Of a DNA stretch of 64,000 nucleotides, positions 26,901-41,100 are shown piece by piece. The notes under the pieces were generated by a model. It was given only the letters and a program-made list of their open reading frames with translations. It ran no database searches and was not told the origin of the DNA. The number at the start of each line of letters is the position of its first letter. The first letter of the stretch is position 1. Both the position numbers and the translations under genes were made by a program. This stretch comes from Eucommia ulmoides (lineage: Eukaryota > Streptophyta > Magnoliopsida > Garryales > Eucommiaceae): assembly GCA_016647705.1 (NCBI GenBank), contig CM028333.1:10676616-10740615 (forward strand), written 5' to 3'.

Positions 26901-29087
26901 ATAAACCAAGAACAATATCAAAGACTAGTAGGGCGGTTAATCTACTTATCACATACCCGTCCGGATATAGCCTTTGCCGTAAACATAGTCAACCAATTTA
27001 TGCACTCACCAGGACAAGAACACTTTGAGGCTACCTATAGAATCCTAAGATACTTAAAGGATACTCCTGGAAAGGGAATTTTGTACAAGAAACGTGGCCA
27101 CCAACTTGTAGAGGTTTATACCGATGCAGACTGGGCTGGGAGCATCACGGACAGGAGATCAACCTCTAGTTACTGTACCTTTGTTGGTGGGAACCTCGTC
27201 ACATGACGGAGCAAGAAACAGAATGTCGTAGCTGGAAGTAGCGTAAAAGTGGAGTACAGATCAGTGGCTCACGGCATCTGTGAAGTGTTATGGATTAACA
27301 GATTACTCGAAGAGTTGAAGATATCTAATTCAGCACCTATGAAGGTCTACTGTAATAACAAATCAGTCATTGCGATTGCCCACAATCCAGTGTTGCACGA
27401 TCGGACAAAACATGTGGAAGTGTACTCCACTTTTACGATTACTCGAAGAGTTGAAGATATCTAATTCAGCACCTATGAAGGTCTACTGTAATAACAAATC
27501 AGTCATTGCGATTGCCCACAATCCAGTGTTGCACGATCGGACAAAACATGTGGAAGTGGACAAGCATTTCATCAAGGAAAAGATCGAGAGTAGACAAATA
27601 TGTATGTCATATGTACCGACTACTGAACAGATCGCAGACATTCTAACAAAAAGATTACCAAAGAAGAAATTCGACTATCTAGTATGCAAACTGACAATGA
27701 AAGATATCTTCATACCAGCTTGAGGGGGAGTGTTGGAATATTCGATATTATTATTATTTGTATATAGGGAAAATCAAATATGTAGATTAGGAAAGTTATT
27801 ATTTGTCGTAGTTAGTTTCCTTATTTATTCTTAATTACTCCTATATGTAGCCGAATTGTACAATTAGAAAAATAAACAATTAATTATTCAAATTCAATTG
27901 TAGACGATATTGAGAAATTGATAGTTGTGTTGTACTAAGCGTAGCTCATTCTGGGAGAGAAGCCTCTCGAAAGCTTAGTTTTATCTTTGTTATTTTTAGA
28001 TTGTTCAATAAAATTGTTAGATACTGTTTTGATTCATATCGGGGGGGGGGGGGGGGGGGGGGGGGGGAGACCCAAACTTTTTAGCAGTCAGAACCACAAT
28101 AAATGTCTGCCCTACAACAAAGAAGTTCAAAAACTCACCTTACCACTAACACATACAATTTCTCCTTCTTTATGCTTTTCTTGAATACTTTTGAGGAAAG
28201 GTTGAAATGTGAAACGGGCACCACGGAAAAATTTCTTCAAATGTATGTATATTGTCCTTTTGCTTTGATTATCAATTCCATCAGTTACATGTCCAGAAGT
28301 TGCCTCACCATCTGGAACCTCGCAGGCCACAACCACCTCCAGAAATGAGAAAGCATAACCAGCCCTAATCCCTCTGCACGGGAAGAATTTACTCTTATGA
28401 ATATAATAGCACAAGATAGTACCATCTCTGATACATCACGAAGAATATACCTCAAAAACCAACATAGAGAAAACAAATCCAAGGTAAATAATAAAAATAT
28501 TTTACACTGCCTTGCAGGCTAATATTTTCTTTCAAATAACTTGTGTTGCTTGATTCAGTAACCTAGAGGCATAAGGATTGCAAACTGAACTCATACTCCT
28601 TGAACAACCATGAATACGTACGAGAAAGATTTGTCTTACTATATATAAGAGAGAAATATAAAGTGAAATCAAATTCTTACACAACGTACATATAATAATA
28701 AAACATCACTGTATCTTTCCCACTTGCTGAGGGTTTGGGAAGGAATAGATTAACAATATACCAAACATTTGGCATTGCACAACAAGGCTGTTATCAGGAT
28801 TCAAACTCACAACCTAGTGTTATTGGGTTGAACTTTTTACCACTAGACCAATGCCCCCCTTAATAAAGTACTTATGATATATCCAATAATTAAAAAAAAT
28901 ACAGAAAAACAAATACTGAAAATCATATCCAATATAACGAAAAGGCAAACAACCAGGTAACTTCAGAGATCCATATGTTAACCATTTAAGCTAGGTTAAA
29001 TGATATGAAGAAAAAACTGAGTTGCTTGCACAAAATCTATTATGTAGAATCCCATTAAATCTTCATTTACCATATTTTTCTGTGTGA

Positions 29088-29123
<36 letters not shown>

Positions 29124-32100
29124 AGGAAACAGTTAAAAATCCATAATTAAAGGCAGTGCTGTCAAAATACTTCTTCGAGGTTTAGATTTTTGGACTGTAA
29201 TCAGCACTTGGTCGCACTGGATCCCTCTTACAATAAAGTCAACATATCTTTACAGCTTCTAACAAATATTCACAGGTTCAATTGCCAATCCCATCTCCAC
29301 CTGTTCTAGCTATAAAGTAAAAGTATACATCAGCTACTTCCGAAGACTAGATCTAACATTTTATGTTGCTCACTGACCAACATGTTTCTCAATTTCCATT
29401 TATTTTCCTTTAGGTTTGTTGAATCCCGTGTCGATATTGGGCCCTTTCCCCAATATTCGATCGCAGTAGTTTGTCAAAAGTCCACTTTGCTTGTGAGGGG
29501 GCGTGTTGAATCTCACGTTGCTTGTGTTAACTGATCCTGAGCTATATATGAAGCCTAAGGCAATCCTCATCTTACAAGGCGTCTTTTGAAAGTGAGTTAG
29601 GCCTATTGGGTTACTACAAGGTTCTACTACCGCTGCAAGTTTAAAGCAAGGCCCATGCATCAGACAAATTAAAGAAACCCACGTAACAAAAACAGAGAAG
29701 AGAAAATATGGTTTTAGCAGACTACTTGTCAACCAGAGGAACGCATGCCCCTTCCCAACCATGTAATACACGAAATGGAATGTTGTAGCCACCTAAGCTT
29801 TTTATAACCAGATAATGTGAAATTTTTATAATTTCAATTGGCATCATGGTGACATCAGACTATTAGTCGCGAGTCCAAGTCTACCCAACAATTTGAAGCC
29901 TGCATTATTTATCCAGATCAAATGAAGTAGAAGGAACACCAATTCAAAGTCTATGTTAACGGAAAACAAGGTGAAGCAGAACAAATAAAAGACAATTCAT
30001 TCTACTTGAATGGATAAAACAACAACAACAACTACGCCTTTATCTCACTTAAATAGAGTCGGCTACATAAATCCATTTACGCCATAATGAATGATCAAGG
30101 GTCATCCCCTCAGTCAGGTTCAATGTCATTAAATCAGTTCTAATAGTCTCATCTCAAATTTTCTTAGGCCTACCTCTCCCTCTGGTATCTCACCGCACTT
30201 GAACTAAATCACATTTTCTCACTGGTACTTCTATGGATCTTCTGTGCACATGTCTAAACCATCGTAAACTATTTTCTCTTATCTTCGTTTCGACGGGTGT
30301 TATTTCTAAATTCTCTCTAATAGTTTCATTCTTAATTTTATTCATTCTCGTCTTCTCACTCATCCACCGTAACATCCTCATTTCTGTTACACTAATTTTC
30401 TGGACATGCTTTGTTTTTACTGCCCAACATTCTGAACTACACAAAAGCGCTAGTCTTATTGCAATTTTTTAGAATTTTCCTGTGAGTTTTATTGGTATCC
30501 TACGATCGCATATCACCCTAACTGCACTTCTTCACTTCAACCATCCTGCCTTGACTCTATAAGTAATATCCTCCTCGATTTCGCCATTAATCTGAATTAT
30601 TGAATCTAAATATCTAAAATGATCCACCTTTAGAACCTTCTCATCTTCAATTTTAACTGCACCATCATCTCTTCGAGCATTACTAAAATTGCAATGTATG
30701 TATTCCATCTTACTTCTGTTAACCTTCAAGCCTTTAAACTCTAAGATTTCTCTCTATATTTTTAACTTAGTATCAAGACCTATTTTATTTTCATCAATTA
30801 GTACTATGTCATCCGCAAGTAACATACTCCTAGGTACTCCATCTTTGATATGTTTTGTGAGCTCATCCATCACTAGAACGAAAAGATAAGGACTTAAAAA
30901 TGATCATTGATGTAGGCCTATATTAATAGGAAATGCATAAATATCGTCTCCTCTTCGAACACTAGTGACTATACTTTCATACATATCATTCATTACCTCA
31001 ACGTTGGATACATCTTTCTTTTCTAGCACCCACCACAAAACTTCTCTAGATATCCGATCATAAGCCTTCTCCAGGTCCACAAATACCAAATGTAAATCTT
31101 TCTTCTTCTTTCTATATTTTTCCATTAATCTCCTTGGTAAATAGATTACTTCAGTGGTTGATCGGTTAGGCATATATCCAAATTGATTCTCTTCAATGCT
31201 CGTTTCATATCTTATTTTATATTTTATCACTCTCTCCCAAAATTTTATAGTATGCCTCATAAGTTTTATACCTCGGTAGTTCGCACAACTTTGAACATCC
31301 CCTTTATTTTTATAGATGGGCACTAAAATACTCCACCTCCAGTCATCAGGCATTTTTTTAGTCCTCAAAATGTCATTAAAAAGTCTAGTCAACCACTCTA
31401 TCCCAAGATCTCCCAGATATGTCCACACCTCTATTGGGATCACATCTAACCCTACTGCTCTTCTAATCTTCATCTTCCTTAGTGTTATTCTAACTTTTGA
31501 AACTCTGATTCTTTTATGAAACTTATAAATCTCATTTGAAGGTAAACTAGACAACTCTAAATTAAATTCTCCGGTGTTGTTCTCATTAATTAAATTATAA
31601 AAATAACTTATCCATCGTTCCATAATAAACACATCATCCTTCACCAAGACCTTCTCATCATCGTTTTTAATGCATCTGACACTTCCTATATCTCTAGTCT
31701 TTCGTTCACATCACTTAACGAGTTTAAATATGTCCCTTTCACCAGCTTTTGTATCTAACTTTTTATACAAATTATCATAAGCCCGAAACTTTGATTCTTT
31801 AATTACTTTTCTTGCCTTCGTTTTTGCATGTTTATACTTCTCCCACCTCTCCCTGCTTCGACATTTTTGCCATTCTTTATAAACTATTTTTGAACGGCTT
31901 TTTGGACCTCCTCATTCCACCACCAACTTTCTTTATATTGTGGTCCCCCTCCTCAGAAAACTCCTAAAACTTCTCTTCCTATTTCTCTAATACAACTCGC
32001 AATATCACTCCACATTTTGTTCACTTCTTCATGTCTCTTTCATAACTCATCATTGTTAATTTTAACCTTAAACAACTTCATCTTCTCACCCCTTAGATCT

Positions 32101-35100
32101 CTCCAACTAATCCTTGCATGCCTATTTATCTTAAAATCCCGCTTCCACCCCTGAAACTTCAAATTTGTTACCATCAATCTATGTTGGGTAGCAATACTGT
32201 GACAACCCGGTTTCCCAGAGCCGCCACACGGTTTTTCGTATTGGAGAACTTAACTGAAACCGAATCACCAATATTTATTATTCTATACAATCAGATAAAT
32301 TTTACACACGACAACGATAATTAGAATTATCAAATTTTCGAGCTGATTTTACAACAGTGAATAATAAATACAATTTTCACAAATTTAATAGAAATCTGAA
32401 TAAAATTCTTCGCGCTGCATTATTTTCCAATACATTCAAAAATAACAAAAAAAATCTGCTATTTCATTTAGGAATTAATCTCGATAATTCATATCGATTT
32501 ATCGCATCAATTTTACAATAGTAAATATTAACTACCATTATTACAAGTATAAATTCTAATATAATTTCCGGCGCCGATTTCATTCTCACCGGCCCTGCAA
32601 TCAAAACTGTGGGGTTGTGAGCCAACGCTCAGTAGAACTTCAACCCCTCTAATACGTGCATTTAATTAACGCAACAAATAAAACACCTTGACATGATTTT
32701 CACATAATCATAATTATTTCATAAAATTTAACGGGTAAAATTCAACAATAATAATAATATAACTCGCACAGTAAGGAAATTAAATACATATATTAAAAGA
32801 GTTAAGAATTCTACCTGAAATCTGAAGTCGAAATCCGAAACCGGAATAGTTTTATTGCTAAAAACCACTCCGTATTGATAATAGTAGCTTTTTCGTTTTG
32901 ATATCTATCAGATGTCCACTAACCCTGTTTAAGTTCATATATATATCAACACATTCCATTCCCTTGACTTGTCATTACTATTTATTATAAATAAGGATTG
33001 TGCCTTTGTGATCACCCTCTACACGTGTAATGATCACATATAACTTATTATTACTATATTATTATTATTATTACTTTAAACTTAATACTACCACGTGTCA
33101 AGTCTTCTTCACCTACAATTTTTATGGCCACCATTTAGTTCCTTAGGTATTAAGATTTTTTTTTAGAAATTATATTTAACACCCTATAATTTATAAAATA
33201 ATTCATATTAAACCCAATAATTACACTTATCTCCTCAAAATTATTAAATGTTATTTATACCACAAATTTACAAAACCGTCATCCAAAAATGTTAGACTTA
33301 CGTAAAGTAATAATGTTTCAAAAATATACATTTCCGGGGTATTACAAATATTCTCTCAGGGTATGATCTTACAATCCTTACATATTAAGCAATCCCTCGT
33401 TCTTGTAAAGACAAAGTCTATTTGGCTATTCTTCTGTTCACTGTTAAATGTGATAAAGTGTTTATCTCTCTTTTTAAAACATGTTCTCAGAAGAACTAAA
33501 TCATACGCCATAGCAAAATATAATATCATCTTACCCATTGTATTCTTCTCCCCAAATCCATAACAACCATGTACTTTCTCGAAAGTTCCCCTTTCCTTCC
33601 CTACATGTCCATTTAAATTTCCCCCAATAAATATTTTTTCTTGGTTAAGTATACTTTGAAGAACTTCGTCCATATTCCTCCAAAATTCTCGTCTAACATC
33701 TTCTTGCAATCACACTTGGGGAGCGTACATACTGATAACGTTAATGACCTCCCCTCCAACCACCACCTTCATAACTATCATCATATCTCTAATTCTCTTA
33801 ATATCAACCACATTATCCTTTAAATCTCTATCTACCATAATACTCACCTCATTCCTATATTTGTCCTTCCCCGTATTCCATAACTTGTACCTCATACTCT
33901 CAATTTCTCTAGATCTCTCTCCAACCCACTTAGTTTCCTGCAAGCAAAAATATTAATCCTCTTTCTGCTCATCACGTCCACCAATTCTCTAGTCTTACCC
34001 GTCAAAGTACCTACATTCCAAGTTGCTAACCTAAGTCAATTCACATGGACTAGCTTCTTTATCCGCACCCGTCCACCATAATGCGGCAACCCTTGCTAAT
34101 TTGACACCGTATCCAGGCGTAAACACGGTGCGTTGCTTCCGAGCGACGCCCTAACCCACCCTGGCTCATTTCTCACTACATTCGAGCGGTGGTAATGTAG
34201 CGTGTCGCTATTAGAGGACACCCCAACATTTAATGTATTCGGATTCACGTCATAAGAGTTCTGACAAAGTTTTACGCTGGCTATCAACTACCTAACACAA
34301 CCCTTCTCCTTTACCCAGGCTTGGAGCCAACTGTGTAAAGAATATAGCATAAAACACTCACAAGCAGAGTTACTTGAATGGATAAAAATGAAAAGGGGAA
34401 AAGAAAAAAAAAGGTTATATTAAAACGTCTAAGCTACAAAGTGTAAGGGACTACACCCTTGATATTCAGTGAAAATTAAGCCTGTGAACCATTTATTAGG
34501 AGCTTCCAACTTAAAACCATATGGTTATAGGTGGAGTAGCTCATTTTATATATATGCTACTTTGCTAGTTTGGGAAGCCTCACAATTTCGATGTGGGATT
34601 CCAACACCATCCAATTATATTAAGCCATTACAACAGCTATGTATTCTAAACCCAAAGTAATTAGATCAAAACCCTACTGGATTTCTAGAAATGATAATTG
34701 AAGGAGCAAACTTTACGGATAGCCCCCAAGAAATATTGAAAGTGAGTTCCTTACTGTAGTAACCCAATAGGCCTCACTCACTCTCAAAAGACTTGCTTTG
34801 TAAGATGACGATTGCCTCTAGGCTTATATATAGCTTAGATCAAGTAATACAAGCAATGTGGGATTCAACACGCCCTCTCATACGCAGGATGGACTTTGCC
34901 AAACTACTGCGAATAGATATCAAGGAAAGGATCCAACATCGATGTAGGATTCAACACACACCCTCACACGCAGGGTGGACTCATGAGTCACGACAAACCA
35001 CTACGAACGGATATCGGAGAGCCCAGCATTGATGTGGAATTCAACACACCCAACATCACATACAAGTCCTAACTCTGATACGATGTAGTAACCCAATGTG

Positions 35101-38100
35101 CCAACTCACTCTCAAAAGACACCTTGGAAGATGAGGATTCTCACTAGGCTTATATATAGCTCAAGATGAAATAACATAAGCGACGTGGGATTCAATACTT
35201 AGAAATGTGGCCCAAACAAAGCCATAATTAGTTTACATGGCCCTAAACAAATGGCTGCAGCATAGAAAAAGAAATTTAGAAGTCATTGAAGAGGACCTCC
35301 TGTTATTTCATTTAAAAAAAAATATGGGAAGAGAGATGTCGTGTGGGTCTGCAAGACGAAATCGTTCTACAGCATTGTCTGCCTCTTTTGGCAAATTGTG
35401 AGATTCTCAGCATGGATAACTCCCTTCTCGTTTCCCAATCTTTAAATGGACAACAGTTCGCATATATATATATATATATCCTCTTAGCCTTCCCTTGTTT
35501 GACAAAAGAAAATGCTCTTCACAACCCTTCCTCCCCCACCCCCAACCACCCAAAAAAAAACACAAAAAGAAAGATAATTACAAACATATCAAAAAACATT
35601 CTGTGACATTTCTTTTAAACACAAGAAGATTGAATTCATAACCGCACGGAATTGTAATCCACTTGTACATTTTTTATCCCCAATCAAACAGTTGAATAAA
35701 TGTTCTATGTAAAACACGGTTCACCTGGACGATAAAACCTTCCCAATGAAAATCAAGTATTCTCCATCATCTACTCCAACATGTGCATTCCGTAGATCAG
35801 CATAGGTCCGAGGAAAATGATGCAGCAATTTCCGCAACTACATGGAGACAAATGGAAAATTGTGATTCCAGCCATCATCACAGTGTTTGAAGTTATACAG
35901 AAAAAGCATGGTCTTCAAAGACCCACCGTGTGGAAGCCACCATCGTCCAGCCGGCGATAATCTTTCTTACCAAGTCCAGGTATGCAACTGACAGATTTAT
36001 CAAGAATCAATTCAACTGATGCAGCAGTCACTTGGGTTTCAACTAAAGATCCAACACCATATTCATGAAAATCTTCTTTCACTTCCGTCTCTAAAGTTGG
36101 GAAGAAAGTAAATACATGAGAACTGGAATTTTCATCTTGAAGAATGGGGTATGTCGCATTTGGAAATCCAGGACGTAAAGGCCAAGTCTCATGTAAATGA
36201 TCTGTGTCAACCCACTTTGATTTGATAGAACCAGGAACTTCTGAAGGCCCACCATTTTCAGAGAAACTGCAGTCCTCATCATACAATTCCACTGGTGGAG
36301 AATGGCCCAAAGTAATGGAAGGGAATCGTGCACATGCTGAGGCTGCATCAAAAATTCCACATGCACCATTAATCCCATGTTCCCTTGTAGATGTTCCATT
36401 CCCAATTACGTCATCTGGACTATTGTTGACCATGCTGACAAATGCCTAGAAGAAAACAGAAAGCAATCTAAGGTATCATTTCTACCGCGAAAGCAATAAA
36501 CAGTATACTTCACATAAATTGCAGTCCAATAAATAAGGAAACAACCAACTTATATTTTGAGTATGTTCAAACACTCAACAAACGAGGAAGAGCACATACA
36601 AATATCCGATTTAGGGGATGGGGAGAATATATAAAGATCCAATCAAGAGAAAATTAACATTATTTTACCTCATCAGGCCTTACAAATTGCAAGGTTAGGT
36701 TTTCACTTCTAGGCTCTAACTTAGCTGTAACGGTCCTTACCAAATTTAAGAGACTAACAACTAAGGAGGTTATAAAATAACATAAACAATACCAACAATT
36801 GTAACACAAAAGTCAATATACAGCCAAGTAATATAGAATGATATCAATTTTGATGCTCATAAAAATCCATGGAGTTCCTATATTTCAATTTGAAGAGCTA
36901 CAAGGAGACTAACATGCAAAAAGTAAAAGCAAAAGTACGTCCTTGGGCTAGGGTTTCCACACAAAAAAAAATATAGGAGACAAGAAGACTCTACTTGCCA
37001 AGATATCTCCCAACTTAACAGTAAAAATTCAACTGACCTGCATGATTATGTTTTTTATTTTTTCATTTATTTTTGCCAAGAGAAGTGTTACAAAGAGCAC
37101 AAGGCATGCCAAGCCATGTACAAGGATCATACAGTACCAAAGACTGACCTCAATGATTATCCCAAATAGAATCAAATAGATCAAACCCTATATCATAGAA
37201 TATGGTGGAGGAAAAATATACCATTATCTTGACTAGAGAAAAAAGAAAAAATCCTTGGTATTATTCATAGATGCCCGGTAGGTTTAGAAGACTGAGAAGC
37301 GCTAGCAAGATTGCTCAATTATCAATCTGGAAAGAGCACCATTGTGCTTCACTACACACATTAGCTTTCGTTGGGTCGTTGGGAAAGTAAGAGTCAAAGA
37401 GCACTGTAATGATAGGAGGACATCTATATTATAAAACAGGACGTATATAAACCCCCTAGATAAATCACAACCGTTCTTTTTACTCTCACATAAAGAGCGG
37501 TCCAAATCAAACCAAAAAATTATCATAAATATAAAATATATTTATATATATTATATAAATATCATTTTCTCATTTCTTTTTTTATTTTTATTTCCTATTT
37601 TACTTCCTTCTTCCTTATTGTCTAATCTCTATAACCTAGCCCTTAATTTCAGCCACGCACAACATTCCCTCGAACCTTCGACCACTTCCCATCTCCATCT
37701 CCATCGCCGTTTTCCCATCTCAATCTCCCTCCCTCCCTCTCTGGTGTTTGTCACCGTCGCCATTGCAAAAGTGCTGAAGCTCCACCGCCGTTGTGCTCTA
37801 TGACCTACATAGTAGAGCCCTTGCTCAGCCACCCCAACAGATTATATTGCTGGGTAAGATTTGATTTTCTTACCATTTGATTTTTACATTTGGAGATTTA
37901 ATTGGAGTTCGGATGTTAAATTTGTGTTGAATTCTTCACTGAAATGATGATTTTGTTTGACTAGATCCACATTGGCGCCACCACCACCAAACTCTCCCTC
38001 CCTCTTCTCTTGGGTTTTCAATTCTCGTGGCCGCCCCATCCAGCCAACCCAACAAATTCATCACTTGCTCATGCTCATTCGGCAAATCTTTTCCAACCAA

Positions 38101-41100
38101 TCCAGCCCCTTCCCTCCTTCCTCTCTTCCTTTGTCCCTCCTCCATTGATTATTTCCCTTTAACTCTCCTCCCAAATATGCCTTCTCTCAGTCTCACTCTC
38201 GCTGAATGTCCTGTTAAGATCTGTGTTGTTTGGTTATCTTTATTATTTCTTAATTTAACATCTTATTTATTCAGATTTCAGATTGAAGATTTTGAATGCC
38301 CTAATTCAGATTTGTTTATTGTTTTCTTGATTTAACATGATTTTCTTCAGATTGGGCAAATACAGCCCTAATTCAATCTACAGGTAAAATCCAGTTCTCT
38401 CATAAGGCAATTCCTACACTCCAATCTTTTTTTTTTCCGTGTGTTTTAATATGTTCTTAGTAGAGTTGATTGTTCTTAGTAGAGTTGATTTTCATGCAAC
38501 TGCAAGTAGTTATGATTGGAAATTTAGGCACCATTTGTTTAGTGTTTTTAGTTCCTAGATTTTTTAATCTGGGGACTGAAACCAGAAATCGGGGGGGGGG
38601 GGGGGGGGGGGGGGGGGCTGTTTATGTGGCGTATCTCAAAATTTTAGAACAAATTTCTTTGAACATAATTGTACCTCCAAGTTGGAGTTTTAATTCCCCT
38701 ATTTCTATAGCTTTCAAGCTGATACCATGAGAGTTGCTACGCCATGTAGTTTGTTAGTTTGTTGTTTGGCTACCAATTTGCTGTTTTGATTATCTCTTGG
38801 CTTAAAATTGCAGATCTCATGAATTTCACTTTGAATTGAGCTCAATCGGATTTGGATTCGTCTAAACCCTAACCAGGTGAATTTGTGTTTGATATTCGAT
38901 TTCATGCAACCAGACGGTGACAGTTCTTCGTTTGATTCTTATATACGTAGTTTGCGATTTTGGTGATTTTGGCTTACGATTGCGATTTCTTCGATATGTA
39001 GTTTATTTTTTTGCTACAAATTTTTTGCTTTGATTATCTCAATCTCCATCGTTGAATCATTCAGCAAAAAAAATCGTTTTCTTTTTATTTCATTTCTTTT
39101 CGATTGAGTGAATGCCCCTGTCCAAATACTATTCCCATTACTATAGACTGGGGCATTCAGTTCAAGATTGTAAATACAAGAATCTACCCCACAAAAATGG
39201 CTGCAAAACCACCCTAACAAAAAGAGGAAAAAAATAGGAAAGGAAAGAAGGTGGACCAGACATACAAGATTGTTGGAGATGCAATAAAAGAACTTCTACT
39301 GGTAGAAAAGTGCCAAAACAAGGTATTGATTAGAGGATGTAAATGAGGTTGAATGAGATGAAGAAAATAATGCTAATGATGATCAAGAACGACATATTGA
39401 CGATTAATAGACAGGAAGAGTTATAGTTTCTTTATATCAAAGGAAGAATAAGAAGAATACGAGGCCTATTGACAAAAAAGAAGACTCTTCATCTCTCCAG
39501 TGCAGCAAAGCATGATCTCAATATAGATAAATCGTCAAAATTGTAGGTCGTGAAGGAGACCGTGGATGTTGTTCAACGACTCTCCCTTTCACCTAGAGTA
39601 GTGGATAATGACCCTTCTATACCTTCTGGTGATTTGTATTAGATTATTAAGAGAAAAGGTAAATTCAGGAAGTTAGATTTTGAACTTATAACCAAAACCA
39701 GATCTGCGGCAAGCAAGGTCCAATGCTCCAACTCTTCTAATGTTTAAAGTGATTATTTGGAATGCCCAAGGGACTGCTAATTCAACCACTAGAAGAAGAT
39801 TTAAAAAGTTGTCTCAGCTTTTTCCTTGTTCTTTCGTTGGCTTGTTGGACCCTAGAATGGGAGCTTTGGCTGCAGAGAAGATACGAAAGGATGTTTCGTT
39901 CGATGTTGGCTTTAGTAATGAATCTAGTAAGATATGGTCATTTTGTATAGATCCAATTTAATGCAATATTCTCGTTAGCAAAGATCAAATCATGGTAGCT
40001 AATATAAATCACAGACTTTTACAGCAGGATTTCCGTGTACCAGTGGTTTATGCTAAATGTATGTGAGGGGAGAAAATGGAGTTGTGGGTTCGATTAGTCG
40101 TTGCTCATGGCAGGAGATTTTAACGTTACCCTAGATAGATTGGAACGGTTAGGGTGTTCACGATTTGATCGTCAAGCTTTTGTGGATATGGCGAACTGTA
40201 TGGACATGTGTGGTTTTTTCGAGTTGCTATTTTTGGGAAATAAATTCAATTGGCATAGTTCTAAACATAGATTGAGAAAGAAATAGAGCAAATTAGACAG
40301 AGCTTGGTGAATAATGAATGGCAATAAATCTCTTTCAAACTTCGGAAGTCCATCATTTGAATAAAGTTTACTCAGATCTTTGCTCCCAACTGATTATGTG
40401 TTGAAGGAATCATCATCGAGGTAAGGGTTCCTTTAAGGTGGCGTTTGGTAACCGTTTTTGTTCCCATCCCAACAGTAGGATGGGATGAGAATTTTGTTTC
40501 CTTCTTGGGAATAGAATCGCGTTTGGTAACGATAATTTTTTTTTTTTTTTTTTTGGAGAACAGAATTGCGTTTGGTAACAATTTTATCCTAAAACCATTT
40601 TTTTTTTTTTGTTTTGAGAATTTTTTTTGGTTTTGGCCGAACGGGCGGCGGCGGCAGGTGGGTGGGTAACGGTGGTCGGACGGTGGGCGGCGGCGATAGC
40701 CAAACGGTGGGTGGCCGGCGATGCCGGAGGTGACCAGCGACGGCTGCCGGAAATGAACGGCGGTTGGCCGGCAGATAAACAGTGACAGTGGTTTTGGGAA
40801 TGGGATGGGAATAATGAGAAACAATTTTTTTTTGTTTCTCATTTCTTAAGAGAAAAGTGGGTACAATTCTCAAATGAAAATGGAATGGGAACGGGAACGG
40901 GAACAAAAATTACGAAACGTTATTCCCAAACAGAAATCCCAAAAATCTGGGAATGGGATGGGAATTTCTGAAATGGAAACGGTTACCAAACGGGGGGATT
41001 TATTCATACCCTTATGAATCGGACAATACTATCTTAGTCCCTTTAAATTTCTAAATGTCTGGTGCCAGCATCAGGAGTTGGTTAATATTGTTAAGGAGTC

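Larger units (their letters stand above)
22435..27899 (+). mobile_element. Ty1/Copia LTR retrotransposon (fossil)
   Basis: LTRs lie at 22435-22601 and 27731-27899, starting TGTTGGAATATTCG, with the 5-bp duplication GTAGA on both sides (22430-22434 and 27900-27904). The primer site TGGCATCAGAGC follows the left LTR and GAGGGGGAG precedes the right one. The parts run in Copia order: gag with a zinc knuckle (about 23.3-24.1 kb), protease (DSGASDHM, near 24.3), integrase (24.65-25.6), reverse transcriptase (26.1-26.9) and RNase H (27.1-27.7). The element is broken, with about half a dozen breaks. The LTRs differ at about 5 percent by eye, suggesting an insertion on the order of two million years ago. 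It lies in RECG intron 8, opposite to the gene. Confidence 0.93.
30020..34370 (-). mobile_element. Full-length RTE-clade LINE, interrupted by a solo LTR
   Basis: The 17-bp direct repeat TACTTGAATGGATAAAA flanks the unit (30003-30019 and 34371-34387). The 3' end (low coordinates) is a TTG-repeat tail, as in plant RTE elements. From 5' to 3' on the minus strand: a leader with a short frame (34287-34096), an endonuclease domain (about 33960-33360; [26 protein letters not shown]), reverse transcriptase (31647 to about 30540; [11 protein letters not shown] for motif A, LLADDIVL for motif C) and a C-terminal zone with MRMLRWM. Several stops and frameshifts inactivate it. Without the inserted LTR it is about 3.2 kb, full length for the clade. 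Confidence 0.92.

Noticed and set aside
28795-28859. tRNA gene on the minus strand
   Set aside because: The A and B boxes are present but no cloverleaf or discriminator region closes; the sequence continues as a SINE.
36091-36405. Second open frame inside RECG exon 6
   Set aside because: Shadow frame; the frame used gives the conserved [18 protein letters not shown] and joins both neighbouring exons.
37600-38335. Host gene on the plus strand inside RECG intron 4
   Set aside because: It has leader-like composition but no frame of useful length, no recognised domain and no clear exon chain.
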